A stretch of 64,000 bases of DNA from Cladopsammia gracilis (GCA_022457155.1 JAJGOT010000359.1:421001-485000); one strand, 5' to 3'. Positions 42,985 through 52,990 are shown, numbered from the stretch's first letter. The notes: generated by a model from the sequence alone, not told the origin. Program-made: numbers and translations.

Positions 42985-44316
42985 TCAGTTGACGTTTTCC
43001 AAAATCAATTTCGCAAAGCAATGTCCACAGGGAGTTAACTGTAGTTGTTCAGCTGGTGGGATTTGTCTCCAGAAATGGAAAAACCTCCACCGCACATTCA
43101 TCATTTCAGTGTTGGCATGGCAAACACTCCCACCCTTAATAAAAACAATTGGAGTGTCTGACGTTGCAAAGACTGGTGTATCTTTAGTGAGCTCGATGTC
43201 TCGCTTTGAAAAATTTTTGGGTGCGGGCAAATGAACAATATCCCCTTCGAGCAACTGCAGCATGTCAGCCCATGCTATAATGGATGGCTTCCACCGAAAG
43301 TCATTCAGCATAATTAACTCCGCGTCTTCTGCTCCAACCCAGGCGAAAGTTCCGGTTGCTGGGTTACAGAATGTTTTGTATATGCCTTTCAAAGGGGAAA
43401 GCATAAAGCTTTTCCCGCAGTTCGCAACACCGTGAATAAAAATGTTTCTGTACTTTCCTCTCCCTTTCTCTAATAATGCATGTACAGCTTGGGCAAAAAC
43501 ACTGACGCTTATTTCATTCTTATTCAGAAGATGAGTTGCCGCTTCTAACCATTTGCCATTGCAGTCCACTACGCATTCTCCTGTATGCATCTCCCGCAAG
43601 AGTTCAATACGAGACTTTTGAGACCTTGCGTATTTTGCTTCCGCTGTTGCTAACTCGTGGGCAATAGCCAAACATTCATCAACAACTTTTCCGCCTCTGT
43701 TGCATATAAACTCAGCGAGATCTTTTTTTCCTTCACGATTCTGAGATGCTGCTACAGTCATTAACTCAAGGCGTGATCTTATTTTCTTGGATTGAATATA
43801 CTCCGCCACCTCGTACATTGAAAGGCCACACTTTCTTCTTTTCTTGCTCACATCATTAGTGCGTGCTTTTCGTTTGTTTCCTGTAATAGCCTTCTCGGTT
43901 CTTGGTGGAGTCGCATTTGTTAGGTCTGGGTGGCCATTTGAATGAAGACAGTCGCCATCCTCTTTTGTTGTGTACTTATACGCTGAGTAGTACGTGTTGT
44001 GGTTTGAGCTAAAGTTGACCTTTATCCCGAGCCTGTCGTCAAGAAACTTTCGAACTCTTAGCCATCGTGTGCGTTTTTCCAGCTTCAGTGCCATGTGATA
44101 GTGGGAATGGCTTTCAGACACACTTGAATTGGAATGCAGTTCAAGCGCTACTACCCATTGATGAACTTTAACGCCAGTCGTTTCCATCCACCCTAACGAT
44201 ACTATTTCAGCAAAAGCTTCTCTTGTTGGAATTTTTTCTAAATCAGCCCTACTGTATGTGACAAGATATACAAGTCGTTGCTCACGTTCTCTTAGACTCT
44301 CACTGACCTCCGTCAT
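42985..44316 (-). CDS. HUH endonuclease-SF3 helicase Rep-like protein, intact
   Basis: One uninterrupted frame of 443 codons from ATG 44316. N-terminal endonuclease region: YLVTYSRAD at about 17-25 (motif I position), HUH-type HYH at 72-74 and a YxxK motif (YTTK) at 115-118. A basic bipartite signal follows (about 147-162). C-terminal superfamily 3 helicase: Walker A GVANCGKS at 296-303, Walker B LIMLNDF ending near 340, motif C region FATSDTP near 383. This is the architecture of rolling-circle or rolling-hairpin Rep proteins of CRESS-DNA and parvovirus-like replicons. From memory, similar genes are multi-copy in cnidarian genomes (unchecked). It could be an endogenised viral gene or a Rep-driven transposon. 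Confidence 0.75.
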   Translation of the reverse strand: MTEVSESLREREQRLVYLVTYSRADLEKIPTREAFAEIVSLGWMETTGVKVHQWVVALELHSNSSVSESHSHYHMALKLEKRTRWLRVRKFLDDRLGIKVNFSSNHNTYYSAYKYTTKEDGDCLHSNGHPDLTNATPPRTEKAITGNKRKARTNDVSKKRRKCGLSMYEVAEYIQSKKIRSRLELMTVAASQNREGKKDLAEFICNRGGKVVDECLAIAHELATAEAKYARSQKSRIELLREMHTGECVVDCNGKWLEAATHLLNKNEISVSVFAQAVHALLEKGRGKYRNIFIHGVANCGKSFMLSPLKGIYKTFCNPATGTFAWVGAEDAELIMLNDFRWKPSIIAWADMLQLLEGDIVHLPAPKNFSKRDIELTKDTPVFATSDTPIVFIKGGSVCHANTEMMNVRWRFFHFWRQIPPAEQLQLTPCGHCFAKLILENVN

Positions 44317-44720
44317 TATGTACCTGATCTGTTACGGACTGGCTAACCCTTAACCTTAAGAGACAAGTTTCACGCACCCCCTCCCCTCTAAATAATTATT
44401 AACAGTGTACTATTCTCTTGTGTTAAAAATAAAGCACTCACAAATTTCTGGGTGGACGTTAGTGCTATACAGTTATACTCAAGTGCCTATTTACGACTTA
44501 AAAATGAAGAAATGAAGAGACTTTCAAAGGTTCTTATATCAACTTATTTTTAACAAATTCTTAGCTGCAAGATTAATAAGACGAAGCATTTTCTGTTCTC
44601 TCGGTTTATCTTTCATAAGAACTGTCACTAACGTGCTTTTTTATAAGAAACACTTATCAATTTCGCTCTAAACAAAATCGCTCAATTTTTTCCTATCTTG
44701 ACCACACCCATATTTTTCAG
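44317..44720. other. Upstream region of the Rep-like gene
   Basis: No coding sense and no recognisable promoter beyond AT-richness. It is bounded by the second 264-bp repeat. Confidence 0.4.
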
Positions 44721-44980
44721 ACAATTGCAGACAGAAGTAGTTGGGAAGGTTGTGAAAATGAATAGCATCACTGGTGAATTACATCAATGTTCTCTAAATT
44801 GAAACTAAAAATAGTAAATGTTATGAGTCCCCCCAACCCCCCTATTCAATATTGGGATCTCAGTGAACAATTATGCACTAAATACGTCCTCTTATACACA
44901 ACATTGTAACAGGGGGAGGGGAGGGAAAGAGAATAATAGTGAAAACCAGAATTCTTCCCAACACTTTTGTCTATGATTGT
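44721..44980 (+). repeat. 264-bp repeat, copy 2
   Basis: 260 bp, same orientation as copy 1, with one 4-bp gap, two one-base indels and about six substitutions. Confidence 0.7.
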
Positions 44981-45094
44981 AGCTGTCATTGTTCAGAAAA
45001 GTTCTAAGAGATGTAACATCTTTTGGTGTCGTCTGCGAACTGCGTTAGTTTCGCTTCTTGGGAATTTGGTAGAGTTATGCCCTCACAAGAGGAG

Positions 45095-46885
45095 TCATAT
45101 CGAATTTTCAATGCTAAGAACGGCTAGCAGTATAAACAAGCTGTCGAGTGTTAGGTTCATTCTGACATCACCTTTCAGCTCTGGGAGGTCATGTGCTCCT
45201 TTGTTGTAGTATTTTGCCTGGCGGGCTTTGTTTACCTGCAATTTGTGGTGTTGACCTTTAATGACTCTAGGACTTAACGGGTTGGCTGTTGTTGGAAGCA
45301 GACTCATCAGCCGTTGCGCTGGACTGGAATCTAACCCTTGTGTTGGCGTGTTGCAGTAGTCGAGAAAGGCAAGATAAGCATCTGACCCTTCTTTCTTTGC
45401 CGTGCCCATTAGGTGCTGTGCTTTTCCCACAGCATTTTTGGCCTTCCCGTTGCTTCAAGGATACCTGGGGACGTCGTTAACGCTTCGAACTTCCAACTTC
45501 CATTTCTTGCTGAATTGCTTGTATTCTGCCGCGAACTGTGGGCCGTTGTCGGATATGCAAACATCCGGGATACCATGTCTAGCGAACTGCATTTTCATCT
45601 TTCTGATCACGACTGGCGGCGGTGGTGCTTTCTAACGGGTCAACCTCCCAGAATCCCAAGAAGTAATCCACGATGATCAGGTAATCAGTCTTGTCTTGTT
45701 GCACTTAAACAAATCAAGTCCTACTTTGGCCCAGGGGCGGTCAAGGACATCAAGCAGATGCAGGGTTTCTTTCTGCTGCTTGTTGTCAGACGAACGGCAA
45801 ACAAAAATAAAAAATAATCATCTTTATGGAGGAAACTTTTTCATAAAAGACATGGTTTTCAAAAAGGACCTCAAAACTAGATATATATTGTAAAAACAAA
45901 AACTATAAAATTGCAAAGGGATTAAAAAGATACAAAAAATGCATAAAAAATTAAAAATAAGTATAACTGGATGAACCCCTTTACTTCACTGCTCATGGCT
46001 GGCCAATATAGGCACTCTCTCGCACGTCGGAGATAACCTTCAATCCAGATGTGAGCTGCATGGATTCGCGGGAGCGTGTCTCTTTGGAGGGACTTGGGGA
46101 TGACTGCTCTATCTCAACAAAGTATTATGCCATCTTGCTCAAGTCATCTCTTAAGTGGAAGTATGGAGTTGCATTAACCGGAACCTCATGCTTTAGCTCA
46201 GGCCATCCACTCCTGATGACTTTGATCAGCACTTGGAGGCCTTCATCTTTTGCTGTATGAACTCGAATGTCATCTCTTCTAGCAGCTGTGAGCGGTAAGT
46301 CTTGAACCATGCTTTAGTCCGGACATCTCTCTCGAACAGTGTTGTTTCATTGTTTGGCAAATAGGCTCGGCTTAGCGTGTTGGCCAACTCCATCTGATGT
46401 CTGCTCCTGTAACCGAGGTCAATGTCATGCATGAGAGATCATAGAAGTAGGCACTATGGTCGTTTCAGTGCCATGTGAAGGGGCTTCTTCACTATCAATT
46501 CCAGCGGTTTATGGTCCGTCTGCACTGTGATCCTGCGGCCGTACATGTACTGATGGAACCTCTCCAATCCAAAAACCTCTGACAGTAATTCCTTTGCTAT
46601 CTGAGCATATCCAGTCTCTGCATCTGACAATGCTCTGCTAGCAAACGCAATGGGTTTGCCATTCTGAATGAGTACTGCTTCTAATCCTGTTCGTGCTGCG
46701 TCGCTCTGCAAGTCGGGGCAGAAACTTGCTCAGATAGTTTACGAATCCTATTAATTGTTGGATCCCAGGCACATCGGTTGGCTTGGGCATCTCAAGCACC
46801 GCCTTTATCTTGTTTGGAACTGGTTTAAGACCTTTGTCTGTTAGAACGTGCCCGATGTATGGGACTTCACTGCATCATATCTTCA
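45095..46885 (-). pseudogene. Ty3/gypsy-type pol relic: RNase H and integrase
   Basis: Minus-strand order: the end of RT (46870-46720), RNase H (46711-46454, GLEAVLIQNGKPIAFASRAL and VQTDHKPLELIV), a linker with LANTLSRAYLP and LIKVIRSGWPE, a zinc-binding region near 46050, then integrase (45800-45095). The integrase shows GLDLF, a phase-shifted CISDNGPQF and a C-terminal LDYCNTPTQGLDSSPAQRLM. An AT-rich insert of about 170 bp (45800-45965) splits the integrase start. Frameshifts and stops are frequent. The RT portion continues at 48429-48963, beyond a Penelope-like insertion. Confidence 0.8.
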
Positions 46886-46954
46886 AGGTCTAGATGTTAG
46901 CAGGCAGGTTATAATTTTAAGAAAAACGACAAAACGTTTTAGTTTGAAAAACAT

Positions 46955-46983
46955 GTTTCGACAGCAACTTCTGTCATCTTCAG
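46955..46983 (-). ncRNA. Hammerhead-ribozyme-like motif, left arm
   Basis: On the minus strand: CTGAAGA, stem GACAG/CTGTC with a 6-nt loop, then GAAAC followed by ATGTT. It is the inverse of 48349-48377. The putative cleavage triplet GUU and a weak stem I make it less canonical than the motif at 5792. Confidence 0.45.
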
Positions 46984-47086
46984 TTAATTAGTAGTGTACA
47001 AAGCGTTGACAGTGAATATATAAGTGGGAACAAATGTTAATTATGCTAGTAACAACAATGTAAATAAAAGCGTGACGATATGAGAA

Positions 47087-47620
47087 TTATAAGGTTAGTT
47101 TCAAATTTACATGATGTAATTGTTGATTCAAAGACGGTTTTTCTCTATGAATATGAAAAGCCTCTTTTATCTTAAGTTGGAAACTCGTAGAAGCGTGATC
47201 TAAAATATGAAAGCAATCTTGTGAACACAAGGTACGGCAATGTTCAGAATTCAATAGATGTTTGAAAATGTGCGAGGTCCTGTCATTGACTAAGTGCTCA
47301 CGCACGCGTGTGGAAAAATGCCGGGTTGTTTCACCGACATAACAGGCATTACAGCCCGCACATACAAACTTATAAACCACACGCGAACGAAGCCCGTCAG
47401 GGACAGGGTCTTTCACGCTAAACATGTTGCCTATCTTAAAGGAAGAAAAAACTAATTTTATATCCAAATCATTACAATAGTGCTTGATAAAGTGACGAAT
47501 CTTTTTCTGAGTAACGACAGAAAAATGGCCTGTATAGGGCAGCTTAAAGTAAAATGTAGGTGAAGTGGGAAGAGAATCCCGGGGACAATGATTACTTAGG
47601 GTCCCAGTAATGTAGCGGTT
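47087..47620 (-). CDS. GIY-YIG endonuclease domain of a Penelope-like element (left arm)
   Basis: About 178 codons, matching the right-arm copy residue for residue. It holds a Cys-rich GIY-YIG start VVYKFVCAGCNACYVGETTR, the Arg of RVREHL and HIFKHLLNSEHC, as in the endonuclease that follows RT in Penelope-like elements. The copy starts inside the domain-proximal linker (after ITGTLSNHCPRDS) and lacks the RT. The open frame extends by chance into the spacer. Confidence 0.75.
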   Translation of the reverse strand, partial: NRYITGTLSNHCPRDSLPTSPTFYFKLPYTGHFSVVTQKKIRHFIKHYCNDLDIKLVFSSFKIGNMFSVKDPVPDGLRSRVVYKFVCAGCNACYVGETTRHFSTRVREHLVNDRTSHIFKHLLNSEHCRTLCSQDCFHILDHASTSFQLKIKEAFHIHREKPSLNQQLHHVNLKLTL

Positions 47621-48245
47621 GGGTTGGTTGGGGCTACACGAGGACATTACTAAGCTTATGGAAATCCTAAAAAAGAATATTTTCCCTGCCCATTTAATTG
47701 AAAGAGTTGTAAACCGCTACATTACTGGGACCCTAAGTAATCATTGTCCCCGGGATTCTCTTCCCACTTCACCTACATTTTACTTTAAGCTGCCCTATAC
47801 AGGCCATTTTTCTGTCGTTACTCAGAAAAAGATTCGTCACTTTATCAAGCACTATTGTAATGATTTGGATATAAAATTAGTTTTTTCTTCCTTTAAGATA
47901 GGCAACATGTTTAGCGTGAAAGACCCTGTCCCTGACGGGCTTCGTTCGCGTGTGGTTTATAAGTTTGTATGTGCGGGCTGTAATGCCTGTTATGTCGGTG
48001 AAACAACCCGGCATTTTTCCACACGCGTGCGTGAGCACTTAGTCAATGACAGGACCTCGCACATTTTCAAACATCTATTGAATTCTGAACATTGCCGTAC
48101 CTTGTGTTCACAAGATTGCTTTCATATTTTAGATCACGCTTCTACGAGTTTCCAACTTAAGATAAAAGAGGCTTTTCATATTCATAGAGAAAAACCGTCT
48201 TTGAATCAACAATTACATCATGTAAATTTGAAACTAACCTTATAA
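47619..48245 (+). CDS. GIY-YIG endonuclease domain of a Penelope-like element (right arm)
   Basis: 208 codons. Compared with the left arm it keeps about 30 more upstream residues in the spacer (ITKLMEILKKNIFPAHLIER, typical of the RT C-terminal tail). It contains the same GIY-YIG core (YKFVCAGCNACYVGETTRHF) and ends at TAA 48243-48245. The frame is intact, but the RT is absent, so no autonomous retrotransposition. Confidence 0.75.
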   Translation: MGWLGLHEDITKLMEILKKNIFPAHLIERVVNRYITGTLSNHCPRDSLPTSPTFYFKLPYTGHFSVVTQKKIRHFIKHYCNDLDIKLVFSSFKIGNMFSVKDPVPDGLRSRVVYKFVCAGCNACYVGETTRHFSTRVREHLVNDRTSHIFKHLLNSEHCRTLCSQDCFHILDHASTSFQLKIKEAFHIHREKPSLNQQLHHVNLKLTL

Positions 48246-48348
48246 TTCTCATATCGTCACGCTTTTATTTACATTGTTGTTACTAGCATAATTAACATTT
48301 GTTCCCACTTATATATTCACTGTCAACGCTTTGTACACTACTAATTAA

Positions 48349-48377
48349 CTGAAGATGACAGAAGTTGCTGTCGAAAC
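48349..48377 (+). ncRNA. Hammerhead-ribozyme-like motif, right arm
   Basis: CTGAAGA, GACAG, a 6-nt loop, CTGTC, then GAAAC, in the pseudo-LTR of the Penelope-like insertion. This is the partner of 46955-46983. Confidence 0.45.
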
Positions 48378-48428
48378 ATGTTTTTCAAACTAAAACGTTT
48401 TGTCGTTTTTCTTAAAATCATATCTTCA

Positions 48429-48963
48429 GTTTTTCTTTGTTGATCTTCAGGTTTTGCTCTTGACACTGTTCCATGAGTTTTACTAAATTCTCATTGTGAT
48501 CCCGGTGTGCCTTGTCGTGTCTCACCTTCTCCGAACAGTAGGATGTCATCGTGTATCAACAGCACTCCCGGGAGGCCTTCAACTATTTGGTGCTGACGTC
48601 TCTGGAACTCTTCCGCAGCCGAGGAGAGACCAAATGGTAACCATAACCAACGGTACGTACCAAATGGTGTATTGAAGCTCGTCAGCTTAGAACTCTCTTC
48701 GTCAAGGGTGATGTGCCAAAATCCGTTTTTAACATCAAAGGTACTGAATACTTTGGTGTTTCGTAGATCAGGATGTCTTCAATGGTTGGTAATGGATAGT
48801 GGCTGCGTTTTAGGACTTTGTTTAGATCCTTGGGGTCTATGCAGATACCTAAATTTCTGTTGGGTTTCTTCACCACGACCATACTGGAGACCCAGGGGGT
48901 AGGCTCTGTGACTGGAACAATAATTCTGAGGTTGTGTAGTCGTTCTAGCTCTCTAGAATTCAT
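48429..48963 (-). pseudogene. Ty3/gypsy-type reverse transcriptase relic, N-terminal part
   Basis: Minus-strand reading gives LHNLRIIVPVTEPTPWVSSM, VVKKPNRNLGICIDPKDLNK and VLKRSHYPLPTIEDIL, the finger and palm entry of gypsy RT, then LKTDFGTSPL where motif A is broken by a phase change. Coding sense continues to 48429, at the edge of the Penelope-like insertion, and resumes at 46873. It is inactive. Confidence 0.8.
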
Positions 48964-50011
48964 CTGGGTGATGTCTTCAGTTTTTCTTTAAATGCTTTGC
49001 TCCCTTTGAGATAAATCTCATTTTACTTTTGGAAAATCTCATTTACCTTTTGGTAGGAAGAACTGTCTGATCCGGTACAAATGAATTTCAGTTCCAGCAC
49101 AGGGTGCTTTATCCACTCTGGATACGTATATGTTGCAGGTAACTTTGTCTTTCAGGTTAAATTGTTCTGAACTAGGTTAATTTGTTCCAACCTAGGTTAT
49201 TTTATTTTTATCTAGGTGAATTTGTTTCAACCTACATCAATTTGTTCCAACCTAGGTTAATTTGCTCCAACTTGTAGAGATTAGTTTTCTTTTTTATCTA
49301 CTGATTTGTGGTACGATTTAGTCACTTTGATGCGGATTCCAATGTTTTGACTGACATACTGCTGTTGTTTATCAGGAAATAATGTTAAATGGCTTTGTGT
49401 CTGCAGCATTTGTCATGGTCAACCTATTACAACTGTTTGATAATAAAATTTCTTGACAGTCTTCAGGTGGTTTTGTTTTGCTGTTTGAGTGTATATTTAA
49501 TCTACATATAGTAATGTACTTATAACGGTTATTTCTCAGCAATTCTGTGATGTGAAAATGTATTTAGAACATAGAAAATGGTTTGTTTCTGTACTGAATA
49601 GTTGAATTGGTTAGGATGGTTCAAGAACAGTAATGGCTGTATTGTTATTTTGTGAGATCTTAATTCAGTTAATATGGTTTCTATACTTTTGAAGAAACAT
49701 CACATGCTAAAGCATGTTCATACCAGAGAGTCTTAGCGTATCCCAAAATTTGAGAGCTGGTGCAAGTCATTCTTGAAGAACCTCAACTTAACAACTGGAT
49801 TTTTGTATCATCCTTAGCACCAGAAATGAAAACACTTCGTTTTGAAACTAAACTTGTGATAAGTGGCACAAGACAGGATTAGCCACAGCATCAACAAGTT
49901 ACCAGTAATAACTTTTGGGAAAGATGTTTTATTACTGATGTATGAGCAAAGGTGTTTCATTTAACCTACCCTTTTGTTGTCTGGGCTTCTTATCAGTAAT
50001 GTAAAGTTATT
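48964..50011. other. No recognisable gene; tandem repeat at 49160-49275
   Basis: 49160-49275 repeats a roughly 30-bp unit with AACCTAGGTTAATTTGTTCC. The rest is AT-rich without coding sense. Confidence 0.5.
49160..49275 (+). repeat. Tandem repeat, about 30-bp unit, four imperfect copies
   Basis: Units contain CTAGGTTAATTTGTTCCAAC with substitutions (TTTGTTCTGA, TTTGTTTCAA, TTTGCTCCAA). Confidence 0.7.
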
Positions 50012-50411
50012 TTAAAGGGAACCTTCATTGTTTTAACCAATTGACGTTAAATTGTTGGAAATAAAGTCTAAATTAATTTTGTAAAAAAACAGGTGCAAAT
50101 ATAATTTTAGTGTACAAAAAAATGCACATGAATATCGCCTATTTTCGCTTTTAAATTTCCCGCGCGCCGCCATTTTGAATATTTGTGACGTGTTACGGTT
50201 GTCTAATTGTTGCATACAAAAGAACTTTGATTCTTAACAAGAGGCAACCGTGACACATCATAAATATTCAAAATGGTGGCGCGCGGGAAATTTAAAAGCG
50301 AAAATATGCGATATCTTTATTCATTTTATTTGTACAATAAAATTATATTAGCGTCTATTCTTTTAAAAAAATTTAACGTCAATTTGTTTTGACAATCGAG
50401 GTTTCCTTTAA
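50012..50411. mobile_element. TTAA-flanked MITE with long hairpin, 400 bp
   Basis: It starts TTAAAGGGAACCTTCATTG and ends TCGAGGTTTCCTTTAA, with inverted blocks continuing inward (GACGTTAAATT against AATTTAACGTC; CCCGCGCGCCGCCATTTTGA against its complement at 50268-50290). The two halves are inverted copies around about 50215. It is non-coding, TTAA-target and non-autonomous. Confidence 0.75.
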
Positions 50412-50942
50412 TAGTTTTAGAGTTTAGTGCTCCTGGGCCATTGTTACAGTGTAAAGTACAAGTTAATGCATCAGCTATTGCTATTTCTTCACACTGATGG
50501 TAACCAAGTCGGGTTACTATGTGGGATTTAAGTAACTGTAAGGAATTTTCCAATGATGCTAATTTGCAGATATCGGTGGAGTCCATTTTTGTAACTTTGG
50601 CTGCTACGAAATGCAGTGGTCAGAACTCATACTTGGGTTTTCAGTGATACTATGCTAGCAATGGTAACTAAGTTCCTCCTGGTTGTAGACAGGGATTTTT
50701 TTTTATCAAAAGTACCTTAAAAATTAATGTGGAGGCACTGGTGATCACATGCAAGATTTGGATCAGCAGTAGTAGACAAAACAACTGATAGATGTGACGC
50801 CAAGATGTTTTGATGTTATATTTTACTGTAATGTATTATTAAATCATGTAACTTTTCCAATTACTTTTTGTTACAATTTTGTTCTACTGCCCTTTTGCAG
50901 GCTGTTGAAAATGGAATTTCTTTGGAATAATCAATATCTAAG
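50412..50942. other. No recognisable gene
   Basis: Stop-rich, with no repeats matched. Confidence 0.4.
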
Positions 50943-52410
50943 TTAAGTTCTGCAATTAAACGCAATAAAAGTTGAAATAACTCCAAACCTTGTTGCTATT
51001 CTTGCATAATTATCTTGTATTTCTTTCACCTGTCCAAGTAATGCATTTGGGTGGAGAGACGTAGTTTTATCTACTTCTATCTTTATACGAACAAAATCTC
51101 GTACTTTGTATTTTGCTTCCTTCTTTTTTCGTGATTCTTTCATTTGACTGTTGTAATTTGACTGGTTTTTATTCACAGTCAGTTTAATTGATTTTCTCTT
51201 TGCTGTCTCTTCTTTTCTTTTTCTTTTCCTTTCCCTTCTGTGTCATTGTTTTGTACTTCTAAGGTTGCTGGCTCACTGCTCTGTGATTCTTGATTTGCTA
51301 ATTGTTGTTCAAAGTCTGTTTCTAGTGTATTGGCCTTTGCCTCTGGTTAGGTTATTTCCTGTGTTTCCTCTGTGCTTCGATGATTGTAAAGTGGTTGGAA
51401 TTCGTTGTGTGGTGATATTGCAAATATACTACTTCATAAGGGCTCTTGTCAATTGCCCTGTGCACTGCAATGTTCTTTTTGTACGCTGCCTCAGCTAACA
51501 CTGTGCACCAACATTTAGGTCTTTCTTTTCATGCAGTATGTTATATTTTCTTTGAATGGGGTTAGTTTCTAGAGAAACTGTGGTGCTGCGTCGGTGGGGG
51601 TGAAGCACAAGAATTTGGTTTTATCGACTGAGTCGATAAGGTAAATTAGCCACCGTAAAAAGATTCGAGAAAGCTGACGTTTCGAAGGGCTAGCGCTCGA
51701 AACGTCAGCTTTCTCGAATCTTTTTACAGTGGCTAATTTACCTTATCGACTCAGTCGATAAAACCAAATTCTTGTGTTATATTTTCTTTAACTGTTTGAT
51801 TGTTTCTCTCTACAAGTCCTTGTGTGGATGGTGTTCTTAGTGCTCCGTGGACTGGTGTGATGTTGTGCTTTTCACAGAAATTCTTCATTACTTGGCTTTT
51901 AAACTCACGTCCATTATCCGAATGGAGCTTTTTCGGAAACCCAAAGAGCCAAAACTGTTTTTCATGTGTCTGCCACTTCAGGAGAATTTGCTGTGGTGGT
52001 CTGAAACATGTAGTAGCCATTGGTGATTCTGCCCGCATTTACAGAGCAAGTTTCGAAAATCGATTAAATAATTATATTTGCACATGTCTGAGATAATCAT
52101 TTCCTCTTGTGGTCTGTTACTCCCTTTTGTTGTTGATGTAACTTCCACGTGGAAACAAATAATTGTATTACACTCTGGGAAATTTCAGTGTTCGATGCTC
52201 TGATATACTTTGCCATTTTATCCCTTCACAGTGTGCTATCGCTGAATGAGCATGACAGAGAGTTTGGTAAATTGGAAGCTTTGGAATTACTTGTTTGTTG
52301 TTTGCATTGGAGATTTTACCTTCTTCGAGATGCCATTTCTTTCTCTTGATTGCTCGTTTAATTTCTTTGGGGATGTTGACTTCTTTGTGGCCATGTTCTT
52401 CTGCTTGCAA
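50943..52410 (-). pseudogene. Integrase-type (KRBA2-like / Ginger-like) element relic
   Basis: Minus-strand order: an N-terminal region (52410-52168, EEHGHKEVNIPKEIKRAIKR), a broken middle, an rve-type integrase core (52038-51775) with LHSDNGREFKSQVMKNFCEK and TPSTQGLVERNNQTVKENI supplying the second Asp and the Glu, then after a palindromic insertion LHEKKDLNVGAQCW, and a C-terminal domain (51176-50943, YKVRDFVRIKIEVDKTTSLH). Such proteins occur as integrase-like multi-copy genes in animals. No RT is nearby. Stops and frame changes show that it is decayed. Confidence 0.65.
51554..51774. mobile_element. Palindromic Penelope-like insertion, 221 bp, 15-bp target duplication
   Basis: TGTTATATTTTCTTT occurs at 51539-51553 and 51775-51789. 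Between them lie a 52-nt lead (with GTTTCTAGAGAAACTGTGGT) and a near-perfect palindrome of about 78-bp arms (CACAAGAATTTGGTTTTATC at the left; the arms meet at about 51691). Long target duplication plus an asymmetric lead and inverted arms match the Penelope-like insertions at 5117 and 46886 in form, but the sequence is a different family. It splits the integrase frame. Confidence 0.7.
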
Positions 52411-52690
52411 CAGTACCCGTGCTTGGTCATAAAATTTGTCATCTATGTAGTGTTGTTTTCGATTTAACGTTTTCAGTCATCTTTAGGTTGTCCAATTTGC
52501 GGTAGAATGTCTCCGAATGACAACATCAACCTCACTCATTTCCGACTTGACTTTGATGAGCATGCACTAGTTGATTGGTGATCAGATAAACACATATTAT
52601 GTAACTGTCTCACTATACACAACGACAAGAAATACGCCAACTTCTCAATATGTAAATATTACTTAATCACTATATACAGAACTGCCTTCT

Positions 52691-52990
52691 CGCCGATGAT
52701 CATCGGCGAAGTGATTACGTCTGTATATGAGGAACACCAAATCTCGCCGATGATCATCGGTGAAGTGATTCCATTTGTATATATGAGGAACACCAAATCT
52801 CGCCAATGATCATCGGCGAAGTAACTCTGTCTGAATAAAAGAGGAACACCAAATCTCGCTGAAGTAACTCTGTCTGTATATATGAGGAACACCAAATCTC
52901 GCCGATGTTCATCGGCGAAGTGATTCCATCTGTATACATGAGGAACATTAAATCTCGCCGATGATCATCGGCGAAGTAACTGTCTGTATA
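52691..52990 (-). repeat. Tandem array, six units of 43-56 bp with palindromic core
   Basis: Units start at about 52691, 52745, 52801, 52857 (shortened), 52900 and 52956. Each carries CGCCGATGATCATCGGCG, an 18-bp perfect palindrome in most units, then GAAGTNACTCTGTCTGTATA and GAGGAACACCAAATCT. The frames crossing it are by-products. Confidence 0.85.

Larger units (their letters stand above)
46886..48416. mobile_element. Penelope-like insertion: two inverted 707-bp arms, 12-bp target duplication
   Basis: Arms 46914-47620 and 47712-48418 are reverse complements with no difference that I could see, separated by a 91-bp spacer. A 28-nt lead (AGGTCTAGATGTTAGCAGGC) precedes the left arm. ATCATATCTTCA occurs at 46874-46885 and 48417-48428 as a 12-bp target duplication inside the gypsy RT relic. 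Each arm encodes the same GIY-YIG endonuclease and carries a hammerhead-like motif. The spacer continues the coding sequence upstream only for the right arm (EDITKLMEILKKNIFPAHLI), so the insertion represents a 5-prime-truncated inverted dimer. Confidence 0.85.

Noticed and set aside
40269..44980. LTR retrotransposon bounded by the 264-bp direct repeats
   Set aside because: The units lack TG-CA ends, primer-binding site and polypurine tract, and have imperfect inverted termini. The enclosed genes are a Tc1 transposase and a Rep, not gag-pol.
51661..51720. Hammerhead ribozyme in the 51.7-kb palindrome
   Set aside because: The sequence has CTGACG in place of CTGANGA, and its fold is a simple hairpin.
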